Source of the DNA: Flavobacteriales bacterium
GTDB taxonomy: Bacteria; Bacteroidota; Bacteroidia; Flavobacteriales; Flavobacteriaceae
Assembly (NCBI GenBank): GCA_004214175.1
Contig: SGZH01000008.1
Location: 1-39,218 of the forward strand
Direction of reading: 5' to 3'
Length of the DNA: 39,218 bases
Of this stretch, positions 1 through 9,753 are shown in pieces (position 1 is the stretch's first letter; each line of letters opens with the position of its first letter). The position numbers were made by a program, and so were the translations under genes. The notes under the pieces are model-generated. The model was not told where the DNA came from and did not search any database. It was given only the letters and a program-made list of their open reading frames with translations.

Positions 1-201
1 ATTCATATCGAATAAAGCAATTTCTTCACCTTGTTCCCAGTTTTCATTGCTGACGTAGAAAGATGCCATTTCATTTCCTTCAAAACCAAAAGCTTGAGTG
101 ATGCTATTATTTAGTTCTTCTAAGGTATTTTCGGAATCGATTTCAATATCTCGAAAAACATCTTCTTTTGCATCTAATATAATTCTAAAGCGGTATATCA
201 T
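1..201 (-). CDS. Partial CDS (C-terminus outside window); IS1096 TnpR / pRiA4b ORF-3-like family protein
   Basis: Minus-strand open frame from ATG at 201: MIYRFRIILDAKEDVFRDIEIDSENTLEELNNSITQAFGFEGNEMASFYVSNENWEQGEEIALFDMN; resembles the N-terminus of PRiA4_ORF3-like proteins. Not in the supplied ORF track. Confidence 0.65.
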   Translation of the reverse strand, partial: MIYRFRIILDAKEDVFRDIEIDSENTLEELNNSITQAFGFEGNEMASFYVSNENWEQGEEIALFDMN

Positions 202-312
202 AAATTAATAATTAAGTGACAAATATACTTAAATCAATTCCCTTGAAGCAAACAGAATTATTATGAATAATGAATATTTTTTTTAGACCATAGCTAATTT
301 TAGAGCTGGAGT

Positions 313-1353
313 TTAATTTAATATTTTATGCTTTTTGATAGTTGTTTTTAATATTAAATAAAATTGCAATCCAAATAATAATGCAGATAATACCAAGTGT
401 AAGGGTTGTGTAGTAAAAGGAAAGTTTAAATAATACATAAGAATTCCAGTGACTACTTCAAGACCTATGACTAACATGATGTAATTTATCAAGGGTTCAT
501 TTAGCTGCATTTTTTTAATGATCATATATAAGCTTGCATTGATTAGGATAATTAGTATAGATAATGTTCGATGTATATAGAATTGTAAGTTAGGATTTTG
601 TAACCATAACTCTTTTTTATAACCAAAATTCAAGACCTGTTCATCTATAAATTGCCGTACCTGTGTACCTAAAAATACTTGAATAAAAGTCAGTGAAATA
701 GCACTTATTAAAACATATTTAAATACTGGAGGAAAGATAATGACTTTCTGAGGCTTCAGATTCTTGAGCTGGGAATGATAAATAGCATATAATAATAATG
801 CAATAATGATAAATGAGCCCATCATATGTATTGTTATTTTATAGGGAGATAAATTTGAGTCAACTACCGTTTTACCTAACCATGCTTCAAATCCCATCCC
901 AAGTATGACTAGTATACTGGTGATGGTTAGATTTCTGTAAGTTTTATTTAATCTTAATGATATAATTAATAGTATTAAAATAGGAATACCTGCAAAAGCG
1001 GTTAATAGCCTATTAATATACTCAATCCAAGTATGAATTACATTGAAGGTATTATAACTATGTTGTGTGTTGATTTCCCAATTGCTTAAGTCTAATTTCA
1101 AAGTGGATGTAAAATTCTCTTTTGCATAATAAAAAACATCTTCATATTGAATTACTTGGCCTGATTTGTAATGATGTTTAGGTTGAAATTGAATTTCAGA
1201 TATTTCAGTAGGGGGTATGTAGTATCCAAAACATTTTGGCCAATCAGGACAACCCATTCCTGAACCAGTCATTCTAACTACAGCTCCCGCAATAATTATA
1301 AAATAGATACAGATCAAAGATATTTTAGCAAGCTTATTAAATCGTTTTAGCAT
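313..1353 (-). CDS. ctaA: COX15/CtaA family heme A synthase
   Basis: Polytopic membrane protein with the RMTGSGMGCPDWPKCFG motif and conserved His-containing TM segments. Confidence 0.9.
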   Translation of the reverse strand: MLKRFNKLAKISLICIYFIIIAGAVVRMTGSGMGCPDWPKCFGYYIPPTEISEIQFQPKHHYKSGQVIQYEDVFYYAKENFTSTLKLDLSNWEINTQHSYNTFNVIHTWIEYINRLLTAFAGIPILILLIISLRLNKTYRNLTITSILVILGMGFEAWLGKTVVDSNLSPYKITIHMMGSFIIIALLLYAIYHSQLKNLKPQKVIIFPPVFKYVLISAISLTFIQVFLGTQVRQFIDEQVLNFGYKKELWLQNPNLQFYIHRTLSILIILINASLYMIIKKMQLNEPLINYIMLVIGLEVVTGILMYYLNFPFTTQPLHLVLSALLFGLQFYLILKTTIKKHKILN

Positions 1354-1822
1354 ATTCTTTCTTTGTTAACACAAACCATTGAAGAGTTTTTTTTTCTGGA
1401 ATGTCTTCTTCACCAGGATAAAAATCAATTTTATCTAACTTAAAACCCACTTTTAACAAAACATTTTTAGAAGCACTATTTTCTAGCTCTGCAAAACCAA
1501 AAATTCGTTTAAGCTTAAGTTTTTTAAAAGCAAATTTTAAGGACATTTTTGAGGATTCTGTTGCAATACCTTTTCCCCAGTATTCTGGCAAAAAACGATA
1601 GCCTAAATCTGATTCTCCATTTGCTTCAGGTAAATACTTAATTCCTGTAAAACCGATAAGTTTTTGGTCAGGCTTATGGATAACCGCAAACCTACCATAT
1701 CCGTAAATTTCATAATCTTTAAGGACTATATTATGTAAAATTTCTTCAGCTTGCTCTTTAGTGGTAACCAAAGCATCTCCCGTATACTTTTGAACAAGGG
1801 GGTTTGAATTCAACTCAAACAT
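1337..1822 (-). CDS. GNAT family N-acetyltransferase (RimJ/RimL type); probably N-terminally truncated as called (see finding)
   Basis: LGYRFLPEYWGKGIATESSKMSLKFAFKKLKLKRIFGFAELENSASKNVLLKVGF is a typical GNAT acetyl-CoA binding region; in-frame upstream sequence encodes KLESERLLIRPF without an AUG/GUG/UUG start. Confidence 0.85.
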   Translation of the reverse strand: MFELNSNPLVQKYTGDALVTTKEQAEEILHNIVLKDYEIYGYGRFAVIHKPDQKLIGFTGIKYLPEANGESDLGYRFLPEYWGKGIATESSKMSLKFAFKKLKLKRIFGFAELENSASKNVLLKVGFKLDKIDFYPGEEDIPEKKTLQWFVLTKKEYAKTI

Positions 1823-1895
1823 AGCTTGTTCATCTCCTATTTTAAAAGGACGAATTAATAAACGCTCAGATTCTAATTTTACAGGTTCTATATCA

Positions 1896-3314
1896 TTAAC
1901 TTTTTAATCCTAATTCTTTCCCTTTTTGAAGCATGAATTCTTTAGCAGGAATATATTCATTTGGAATTTTGCCTTCCAAAATAGCTTCTTTAATAGCATC
2001 TTTTATTATTCCAATTTCTTTTGAAGGTTTTAAATCAAAAGTTTTGATGATTTCTTCTCCGGAAATTGGAGGTTGAAAATTTCTGATGTGATCCCGCTCC
2101 TCAACCTCAGTTATTTTTGCTCTTACCCTACGAAAATTCTCATGATATTTTTTGAACTTTTCAGGGTTTTTAGTTGTAATATCTGCTTCGCATAGGGTCA
2201 TTAAATCTTCAATATGATCTCCTGCGTCAAAAACTAATCTACGTACTGCGCTATCGGTTACATCCGAAGCAATTACAATTGGTCTTGAGCTCATGAATAC
2301 CATTTTTTGAACAAATTTCATTTTTTCATTCAAAGGCATTTTTAATCGCTTAAATAATTTATATACCATTTTTGAGCCAACCAATTCGTGACCATGAAAA
2401 GTCCATCCTATTTTCTTATCAAATTTTTTGGTGGGTACTTTTCCAATATCGTGTAACAGTGCTGCCCAACGTAACCATAAATCATCTGTAGTTTTAGCAA
2501 TGTTGTCTACTACTTCAAGCGTGTGCCAGAAGTTATCTTTATGACCTTGACCTTCGATATTGTCAACACCTTTTAAATTTGAAAGCTCGGGTAAAATGTG
2601 AGTTAATAAATTAACTTTATTTAGAATAGCAAAACCAATGGAAGGCTTTGGAGATGCTAATATTTTATGAAGTTCATCTACAATACGTTCAGTAGAAATA
2701 ATAGTGATTCGTTTTGCATTCTTCTCAATCGATTTAAAAGATTGATCTTCTATTCTAAATTGAAGCTGCGTAGCAAATCGAATCGCTCTTAACATTCGTA
2801 ATGGATCGTCACAAAAAGTGATATCTGGGTCTAGTGGTGTCCTAATTATTTTGTTTTTTAAATCATTAACCCCATTAAATGGATCTAAAAGTTCACCAAA
2901 ATTATAATTGTTTAAACTCAACGCCATCGCATTAATTGAAAAATCTCTTCGATTTTGATCATCCTCTAAAGTTCCCTCTTCAACTGCAGGATTTCTGCTG
3001 GTTTTTTGATAAGACTCTTTTCTTGCTCCTACAAATTCAAGTTCAATTTCATCATTTTTTAACATCGCAGTTCCATAATTTTTAAAAATGGATACTTTAG
3101 GCTGACCTGGAATCAAACTTGAAACCTTTTTTGCCAAATCAATACCACTACCAACGGTTACTATATCAATGTCTTTTGAGTTTGATCTATTTAAAATAAA
3201 GTCTCTAACATATCCTCCAATTACATAACTTTCTATGTTTAATAAAGAAGATGCTTCAGCTACTATTTTAAAAATAGGCTTTGAAAGTGCTGTTGTATAT
3301 ATTTTTTTAGACAC
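1896..3314 (-). CDS. CCA tRNA nucleotidyltransferase / poly(A) polymerase family with HD domain
   Basis: [26 protein letters not shown] nucleotidyltransferase motif, [10 protein letters not shown], and LLHDIGK HD motif. Confidence 0.93.
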   Translation of the reverse strand: MSKKIYTTALSKPIFKIVAEASSLLNIESYVIGGYVRDFILNRSNSKDIDIVTVGSGIDLAKKVSSLIPGQPKVSIFKNYGTAMLKNDEIELEFVGARKESYQKTSRNPAVEEGTLEDDQNRRDFSINAMALSLNNYNFGELLDPFNGVNDLKNKIIRTPLDPDITFCDDPLRMLRAIRFATQLQFRIEDQSFKSIEKNAKRITIISTERIVDELHKILASPKPSIGFAILNKVNLLTHILPELSNLKGVDNIEGQGHKDNFWHTLEVVDNIAKTTDDLWLRWAALLHDIGKVPTKKFDKKIGWTFHGHELVGSKMVYKLFKRLKMPLNEKMKFVQKMVFMSSRPIVIASDVTDSAVRRLVFDAGDHIEDLMTLCEADITTKNPEKFKKYHENFRRVRAKITEVEERDHIRNFQPPISGEEIIKTFDLKPSKEIGIIKDAIKEAILEGKIPNEYIPAKEFMLQKGKELGLKS

Positions 3315-3337
3315 TATTTTTTTAATGATTAAGAAAT

Positions 3338-3898
3338 TTACTTACGAATAACATTAACAGACCCATTGGTTTGAATTTTTATAATGGATGATGGTTTTGA
3401 ATGTTTTGTTTGTTGATTAAGTTCAACTACATAGTCAACTCCCTCTAAAATAATTTTATTGATTTCTTTAAAATTATTTGGAGTTGCTTTTCCAGTTAAA
3501 TTTGCGGAAGTAGATACAATTGGTTTTTTAAATTTTTTGATTAATTTGCTTACAAAACCTTCTCTAACGACTCTAATTCCTATTGAATTATCATCTGCTA
3601 TTAAATTTTCAGCCACGTGTAAAGGTCGATCATAGATAATAGTAGTAGGGGTGGTTGCATACTTGATAATATCATAGGTAACCTCTGGTACATCTTCAAT
3701 ATACTGATTGAGCATTTTAAAATCATTCACTAATGAAATCATAGATTTGTTAGATGCTCTTTTTTTCAATTTAAAAATCTTATCGACCGCTTCATAATTT
3801 GTAGCATCACATCCAATGCCCCAAACCGTGTCAGTGGGGTATAGTATAATACCACCCTTTTTAAGCACATTTAGACACTCGTTAATTTCGGTTTGCAT
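3338..3898 (-). CDS. tsaC: L-threonylcarbamoyladenylate synthase (Sua5/YciO/YrdC family)
   Basis: [27 protein letters not shown] and [15 protein letters not shown] motifs. Confidence 0.92.
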   Translation of the reverse strand: MQTEINECLNVLKKGGIILYPTDTVWGIGCDATNYEAVDKIFKLKKRASNKSMISLVNDFKMLNQYIEDVPEVTYDIIKYATTPTTIIYDRPLHVAENLIADDNSIGIRVVREGFVSKLIKKFKKPIVSTSANLTGKATPNNFKEINKIILEGVDYVVELNQQTKHSKPSSIIKIQTNGSVNVIRK

Positions 3899-3986
3899 GT
3901 GAATTATCGATTTAAATTTCTTGGTAAAAATAATAAAATAAAGCCACTGTTATTTTTAAAATTTTCATAAATCATGAATTGATAAA

Positions 3987-4919
3987 TTAAAGTAATATTT
4001 TTTTTTGTTTAGACTTTAAGGATTTAGATAAAGGCGCCCCAATTAAAAGCGTCATAAATAGTTTCCAATATTTTGGTTTGACCATGGCGGTAAAAAAATA
4101 TCTAATTATAAAATACAAATTCAATATTTTTTGCTGTCCCCATCCATAATGTTTTTTTGTGTGGTACAACAAAGAAATCTTTTGTTCTATTTTAATGTCG
4201 ATATTTTTTTTAATACTAGCACTTTTGTAATGAATATATTCCAATGAGGGAACCAAGTACGTATATTTATTTTTTAATTTTAATAGACGTAACGAAATAT
4301 CAGATTCCTCATAGTACAAGAATAAGTTTGTATCAAAACCACCAATTTCATTAAAATCAGCACTTCCAATAAACATGAATGACCCTTGAACGTAATGAAC
4401 TTTTGTAGGTACTTTATATCGTATTTTACGATTGAGATATATTTTAGGGAAAAATGTTTCTAGAAACGGGCGTCTTAATATCTCTCTTTGTAAAGATGAA
4501 AAATGATCAATTGTTACTCTAAAATTCAGATGTTCGTCTAACATTTGTGGTGAGCACAAACCTGCTTGAGGTTGAGCTTCTAGAAATTCCATTAAATACT
4601 TGAGACAATATTTACTCACTTGTAAAGTGTCATTATTAATAAAAGCATAATATTTAGTAGGCGATGCATTGGAAACCCCTAACATATTTCCTCCACCAAA
4701 GCCAGTATTAATGTTACTTCTAATTAATTTTAAATTACTTTTATATAAGCTATTTAATTTTGATTTTAAGTTGGTATAATCGTCTTTTTTTGATGCATTA
4801 TCAACGATGATAATTTCAAAATTTAAAATATTTTTATGGGTTTTATATAATGATTTAACAGCTTCATAAGTATAATTTGAAGTATTGTAGTTTATAATAA
4901 TGCAACTGACGTCTAACAT
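3987..4919 (-). CDS. Glycosyltransferase family 2 (rhamnosyltransferase-like)
   Basis: IIINYNTSNYTYEAVKSL...IIIVDNASKKDD...INTGFGGGNM...FINNDT; start taken at the internal Met (MLDVSCIIINYN) rather than the ORF-track start at 5027, which overlaps the upstream gene. Confidence 0.88.
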   Translation of the reverse strand: MLDVSCIIINYNTSNYTYEAVKSLYKTHKNILNFEIIIVDNASKKDDYTNLKSKLNSLYKSNLKLIRSNINTGFGGGNMLGVSNASPTKYYAFINNDTLQVSKYCLKYLMEFLEAQPQAGLCSPQMLDEHLNFRVTIDHFSSLQREILRRPFLETFFPKIYLNRKIRYKVPTKVHYVQGSFMFIGSADFNEIGGFDTNLFLYYEESDISLRLLKLKNKYTYLVPSLEYIHYKSASIKKNIDIKIEQKISLLYHTKKHYGWGQQKILNLYFIIRYFFTAMVKPKYWKLFMTLLIGAPLSKSLKSKQKKILL

Positions 4920-4920
4920 A

Positions 4921-5982
4921 TTAATATAAAATTGGTTGCCATCTTTGTGCAATTGATTCTTCAAAATATTTTTTAGCTTCAAGTCTTGCATTATTAGACA
5001 TAGATAGGTCAAAATTTGTTTTGTCAATTAATTTTGAAATAGCTAATGTAATTTCGCCTTCTTCAGTTAAATAGCCTATATCTTCTGTAATTATTTCTTT
5101 TGGTCCTGAATGATTTGTGGCAATTGGAATTACTCCTTGCGACATAGCCTCAATGATAGCTATACCAAATAATTCTTCCCATTTATGGGTTTTTTTTGAA
5201 TTTAATATTAAGTATTGTTGTGTACTTAATAGTTTCGCAAGTTTTTGTTTGTTGGCGATATAGGGAATCCATTTGATAGAAGTATTATTGGTTTTTGATG
5301 TTATAAGATATTTTTCTTTTCCGTCACCAACAATAGTAAGAATTGCATTTTCCTGTTTTTCAAAATAATCTAAAAGTTCCTTTAGACCTTTCTGAGGGAC
5401 CAATCTGCCAAAATAAATAAAACTAAGTGGTTTTTTATTTATTTCAAACTCATGATTAAACACTGCATCCAATGAATGATAAACTACGCTAACTTTTTTA
5501 TTGGAAATATTATAATTTTTTAATAATTGATTTTTGCTTTGCTGAGTTACTGCAAATATATGAAGACACTTTTCTTCAAGAAATTTACACCATGTTTGAT
5601 AGACAATAGGTGAGTTGTTTTTTTGTTTGGGATGAAAACTTTTATCCCAATAGGTCCATGAAGTATGGTAAAAGACTTTATGATTTTTTAAAATTCTTAG
5701 AATTGATTTTAATTTGGAGTCAAAAGGAGCAATCCCTAACACTATTTTTTTATTTTTAGTCAATAATAGACTTACAATGAAGAAAAAATTAATTAGTTGC
5801 TTCTTAAGTAACTTACTATTTAAAGTGAAAATTGCTTTTACAAGGTTACTAAATACAGAAAACTCTCTATATTTTAACATCATTCCTTTCTTATTAAGAA
5901 GATGATTTAATGCTAAATAATGGCTGTTTGCACCATTTTTGTGAAAAATATAAATAATGTTTTGTGAATTCAACATAAACAA
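4921..5982 (-). CDS. Glycosyltransferase family 4 (GT-B)
   Basis: FIYFGRLVPQKGLKELLDYF...ILTIVGDGKE...ELFGIAIIEAMSQGVIPIATNHSGPKEII, a GT4 donor-site signature. Confidence 0.9.
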   Translation of the reverse strand: MFMLNSQNIIYIFHKNGANSHYLALNHLLNKKGMMLKYREFSVFSNLVKAIFTLNSKLLKKQLINFFFIVSLLLTKNKKIVLGIAPFDSKLKSILRILKNHKVFYHTSWTYWDKSFHPKQKNNSPIVYQTWCKFLEEKCLHIFAVTQQSKNQLLKNYNISNKKVSVVYHSLDAVFNHEFEINKKPLSFIYFGRLVPQKGLKELLDYFEKQENAILTIVGDGKEKYLITSKTNNTSIKWIPYIANKQKLAKLLSTQQYLILNSKKTHKWEELFGIAIIEAMSQGVIPIATNHSGPKEIITEDIGYLTEEGEITLAISKLIDKTNFDLSMSNNARLEAKKYFEESIAQRWQPILY

Positions 5983-6027
5983 GTGTAATTAAAAGTAATT
6001 GAATATTAACATTTATAATTATAACTT

Positions 6028-6035
6028 TACCTTTG
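6028..6035 (+). promoter_or_regulatory. Putative Bacteroidota -7 element TACCTTTG upstream of the kinase gene
   Basis: Exact TAnnTTTG match in the intergenic region 72 nt before the ATG; a TTG at 5999-6001 is at a rather long spacing. Confidence 0.45.
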
Positions 6036-6106
6036 CAAAATTAAGATTTCAATATCTAAATATATTATTAATTATCATTAAACCTTATTAAAAAAGGTAT
6101 CTTTTT

Positions 6107-6883
6107 ATGTCAATTAGAAATAAAGAACACAAAGTATTTAGCAAGGATCAAACAGTTAAATCTATTAAAATAATCTCAAGTGTGATAAAAGATTTTGATA
6201 CTTTTGATGGGAAAAAGGGAACTAGAAATACCATTAAAAAGATTATGATTGAAAATTATAGCTTCAATGTTAAATCCTTTAAAGTTCCACATTTAATAAA
6301 TAGAATTGCTTATTCTTTTTTTAGAAAATCAAAAGCAAATCGGTCTTTTGAGTATGCAGAGATTCTGATAAAAAATGGGATTAATACTCCAAAACCTATT
6401 GCTTACTTTGAGTATTCTAATTTTAATTTTTTAAATAAAAGTTTCTATGTAAGTAACCAATTAGATTATGATATCACGTACAGAGAATTAGTAAATAATA
6501 AAGATTATCCAAATTTTGATACTATCCTTAGAGAATTTACTCGTTTTACCTTTGATTTACATGAAAAAGGAATTAATTTTTTAGATCACTCACCTGGAAA
6601 TACCCTCATAAAAAGAAATGAATATACAAAAAAGTATGATTTTTATTTGGTTGATTTAAATAGAATGAAATTTCACCAAATGTCTTTTAAAGATCGTATG
6701 AAAAATTTTTCGAAATTAACTCCAAAAAAAGAGATGGTTGAAGTTATGGCAAATGAATATGCCAAGCTATTTGATGAAAGTGAAAAAAAAATATTTAATC
6801 AAATGTGGTTATTTACGGAAGAATTTCAAAAAAAATACCACAAAAAAATAGCTAGAAAGAAAAAAATATTCTTTTGGAAATAA
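6107..6883 (+). CDS. Lipopolysaccharide kinase InaA/WaaP (Kdo kinase-like) family protein
   Basis: Kinase-like LHEKGINFLDHSPGNTLI and FYLVDLNRMKF motifs, typical of the Bacteroidota InaA/WaaP family; sits in a glycosyltransferase block. Confidence 0.85.
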   Translation: MSIRNKEHKVFSKDQTVKSIKIISSVIKDFDTFDGKKGTRNTIKKIMIENYSFNVKSFKVPHLINRIAYSFFRKSKANRSFEYAEILIKNGINTPKPIAYFEYSNFNFLNKSFYVSNQLDYDITYRELVNNKDYPNFDTILREFTRFTFDLHEKGINFLDHSPGNTLIKRNEYTKKYDFYLVDLNRMKFHQMSFKDRMKNFSKLTPKKEMVEVMANEYAKLFDESEKKIFNQMWLFTEEFQKKYHKKIARKKKIFFWK

Positions 6884-6934
6884 AAATTTAGAGATGTTTA
6901 TCATAATTTCTCCCAAGATTTATAAAAAGTGTCT

Positions 6935-8812
6935 TCAGGAGTTTTGATGCCAAAGTCTGTATAATTTTTGATATTTTAATAATGTTATTCTAAATTTTTG
7001 TTTGCAAATTCGATAACCAATTTTTCCATTTAAGATGCCGAATCTCAAAATATAAGAATAAAAAAATGCCCAGGTTGGTCTTAGCAGTATTTTAAAATAG
7101 GTAGATTTTATTCCTAATTGATAATAAGCATTCGATGCGATGGTAGAAAAGTTTTCTACTTTATCAATTAGTTCTTGATAGTCTTTATGAATCCAATGGT
7201 GTATATCACCCTCTAGTTTCCCAATTTTTTTTCCTTTTTTAAGCGTGTAACTATCATGTGGATTGATACCTTTCCATTCTCCACTCCCTTTTTTAAATAG
7301 ACGTATTTTTTTATCAGGATACCATCCTGAATGTTTTATCCATGTTCCACAATAATTATTTAGTCTATTAGAATAATAACCGTCATGATCCCAATGTATT
7401 TTGATATCTAGAATAGATTTTTTTAACTTTTCTGACAAAGCCTCGTCTCCATCAAGTGATAAAATATAATTATATTTAGCCTGTTGTATTGCATAATTTT
7501 TCTGCTCTATGTATCCTTGAAACTTATGTTTGATGAAATTTACATTATACTTAGAACAAATCTGTTCTGTTTTATCCGTAGAAAAAGAATCTACCACTAT
7601 AATTTCATCAGCAACGCCAACAAGTGACATTAAACATTTTTCTATATGTTCTTCTTCATTATAAGTTATTATAACAGCAGAGAGGGGAAATTCCTTATGC
7701 ATGGCATATACTTCCTCAAAATCAGTGGGGATTGATGGTGGTTTTTCTTCATTTAAGTTAAAGTCTATAAATTTTAATAACTTAGATTTAAAATAAGAAG
7801 GTTTTAGATGCTGATACAACTCGATAGATTGATTTTTTAGTTGTTTCTTTTTTCTTCCCTCAATTAATTGAGGTTGATAATCTAATAAATGAACGGAACT
7901 ATGAAGTTTTCCATCTTCAAAAGTTGACCAAAAACGTTTTTCAATCCAAGGTGAAAAAATGGTAAATGATGGTTTTTTTAAAGCTTTAGACATATTAATC
8001 GCACCACCATCATTTCCTACAATAAAATCACAAGCATCCATTATAGTGATAAACTCCCTCAAATCTTTACCTAATAAATCAAAGTATATATTTTTTTTAG
8101 TTTCTTCAGAACAATAATTATAAACCTTTTTTGCTAGTTCTCGCTGTTTAGGAATATAATTGAATAGGATATTTGCATCTACTTTTGAGGAAATTAAATC
8201 AATTACCCTAGCCATATAATTTAATGGATACGTTTTATTAAATCTGCTACCAACAATGGATACCATTACTGTCTTTTTTGTGGTATCTAATTTAAAATCG
8301 TTAAATATTTTAGTAACAATTTTCCGTTCTTCTTCTGTAACTAGTAGACTTGGTACCACTTCTGTTCTTGTATCAAGATTTAATGGTGATAATAGTGAAA
8401 GCCTCCTTTCTATTACTAAACCTATATTCGATTTAGGTTCTTCACATAAAGGAATATTATATGTGTACAAGAAAGTTCTACCTAACTTTTTGTACGAAAT
8501 TTTAGTTGTAGCATTAGAAAAAAGTACGGTTAACCAACTTTCTAATTTTGAATAAGCGTCGATAACCAAGTCATATTTTTCTTTTCTAATATCAAATATT
8601 AATTTGAAAAATTTTAATTTACTTTTACGATGTTTTTTTTCAAATAAAATATAATTATCAATACTTGTATTTCCTTTTAGAACAGGTAGCGTGCTTTTAT
8701 AAACCATATAATCTATTTGTGCATTGGGATATGCTTTTCTTAGATTATTACATAGTAACGAGCTAACTAGCACATCACCTATCATTTTCTGTTGTATTAC
8801 AAGTATTTTCAT
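6935..8812 (-). CDS. Bifunctional glycosyltransferase: N-terminal GT9 (heptosyltransferase-like) fused to C-terminal GT2 (WaaE/KdtX-like)
   Basis: N-term MKILVIQQKMIGDVLVSSLLCNNLRKAYPNAQIDYMV and FIVGNDGGAINMSKALKKPSFTIFSP (GT9); C-term LSAVIITYNEEEHIEKCLMSLVGVADEIIVVDSFSTDKTEQICSKYNVNFIKHKFQGYIEQKNYAIQQAKYNYILSLDGDEAL (GT2). Confidence 0.9.
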   Translation of the reverse strand: MKILVIQQKMIGDVLVSSLLCNNLRKAYPNAQIDYMVYKSTLPVLKGNTSIDNYILFEKKHRKSKLKFFKLIFDIRKEKYDLVIDAYSKLESWLTVLFSNATTKISYKKLGRTFLYTYNIPLCEEPKSNIGLVIERRLSLLSPLNLDTRTEVVPSLLVTEEERKIVTKIFNDFKLDTTKKTVMVSIVGSRFNKTYPLNYMARVIDLISSKVDANILFNYIPKQRELAKKVYNYCSEETKKNIYFDLLGKDLREFITIMDACDFIVGNDGGAINMSKALKKPSFTIFSPWIEKRFWSTFEDGKLHSSVHLLDYQPQLIEGRKKKQLKNQSIELYQHLKPSYFKSKLLKFIDFNLNEEKPPSIPTDFEEVYAMHKEFPLSAVIITYNEEEHIEKCLMSLVGVADEIIVVDSFSTDKTEQICSKYNVNFIKHKFQGYIEQKNYAIQQAKYNYILSLDGDEALSEKLKKSILDIKIHWDHDGYYSNRLNNYCGTWIKHSGWYPDKKIRLFKKGSGEWKGINPHDSYTLKKGKKIGKLEGDIHHWIHKDYQELIDKVENFSTIASNAYYQLGIKSTYFKILLRPTWAFFYSYILRFGILNGKIGYRICKQKFRITLLKYQKLYRLWHQNS

Positions 8813-8872
8813 TAATTGTCTGGAAGCTACTATTTAAAATAGAAAGATAAGCTTTTTTAATATTTATATTAA

Positions 8873-9688
8873 TTAAATAGCTACATCGTATTCTCTGAGG
8901 GCATCGTTTAAGGATGTTTTTTTATTAGTACTATCTTTTCTTTTACCAATAATTAAAGCACATGGTACCTGATATTCTCCTGCTGGAAATGATTTAGTAT
9001 AGCTGCCGGGTATAACAACTGATCTTGCAGGAACAATCCCTTTGCTTTCTTTTGGGGTACTTTGAGTCACGTCAATAATTTTTGTTGATGCTGTTAAAAC
9101 TACATTAGCTCCAAGAACTGCTTCTTTTTCTACTTTAACACCTTCAACTACAATACATCTAGATCCAATAAAAGCGTTGTCTTCTATAATTACAGGGGCA
9201 GCTTGTAAGGGTTCTAAAACACCACCAATACCAACACCTCCACTTATATGCACATTTTTACCAATTTGAGCACAACTACCGACAGTGGCCCATGTATCTA
9301 CCATAGTACCTTCATCAACATAAGCTCCTATGTTAACATAACTAGGCATTAAAATAACACCTTTCGAAATAAAAGCACCATGTCTTGCAACTGCGTGTGG
9401 TACTACCCGTATTCCTTTTTTTTGATAACCTTTTTTTAGAGGAATTTTATCATGGTATTCAAAAATACCAGTTTCCAATACTTCCATTTTTTGAATAGGA
9501 AAATAAAGGACTACTGCTTTTTTAACCCATTCGTTAACTTGCCAACCATTTTTAGTAGGTTGCGCACAACGAAGTTTACCATCATCTAATAAACTTATTA
9601 CCTCTCTAATACTTTCGATATAAGTTGGATCAGCTAATAGCGATCGTTCGTTCCATGCTTTTTCAATAATTTCTTGTAAATCAGTCAT
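8873..9688 (-). CDS. dapD: 2,3,4,5-tetrahydropyridine-2,6-dicarboxylate N-succinyltransferase
   Basis: Left-handed beta-helix hexapeptide repeats; MPSYVNIGAYVDEGTMVDTWATVGSCAQIGKNVHISGGVGIGGVLEPLQA. Confidence 0.96.
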   Translation of the reverse strand: MTDLQEIIEKAWNERSLLADPTYIESIREVISLLDDGKLRCAQPTKNGWQVNEWVKKAVVLYFPIQKMEVLETGIFEYHDKIPLKKGYQKKGIRVVPHAVARHGAFISKGVILMPSYVNIGAYVDEGTMVDTWATVGSCAQIGKNVHISGGVGIGGVLEPLQAAPVIIEDNAFIGSRCIVVEGVKVEKEAVLGANVVLTASTKIIDVTQSTPKESKGIVPARSVVIPGSYTKSFPAGEYQVPCALIIGKRKDSTNKKTSLNDALREYDVAI

Positions 9689-9706
9689 ATTTATCTAATA
9701 ATTTTA

Positions 9707-9714
9707 CAAAGATA
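9707..9714 (-). promoter_or_regulatory. Putative -7 element (TATCTTTG on minus strand) for dapD
   Basis: CAAAGATA on + strand = TAnnTTTG on minus, 19 nt upstream of the dapD ATG. Confidence 0.45.
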
Positions 9715-9737
9715 TAAGTCACTTTTAATTATTCCCT

Positions 9738-9745
9738 TATTTTTG
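9738..9745 (+). promoter_or_regulatory. Putative -7 element TATTTTTG for the yqgF-def-DUF5606-mazG operon
   Basis: Exact TAnnTTTG match 8 nt before the ATG of yqgF; implies a very short leader if used. Confidence 0.4.
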
Positions 9746-9753
9746 CATAAAAT

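Noticed and set aside
1-201. Considered as evidence of an IS/transposon at the left edge (IS1096 TnpR-like name)
   Set aside because: The family name is historical; no transposase, inverted repeats or target duplications are visible, and the gene is cut by the window edge
5714-5905. 63-aa + strand ORF inside the GT4 gene
   Set aside because: Antisense to a confidently assigned CDS in an AT-rich genome; no recognisable domain or promoter
8256-8555. 99-aa + strand ORF inside the GT9-GT2 gene
   Set aside because: Antisense shadow ORF; no domain signature
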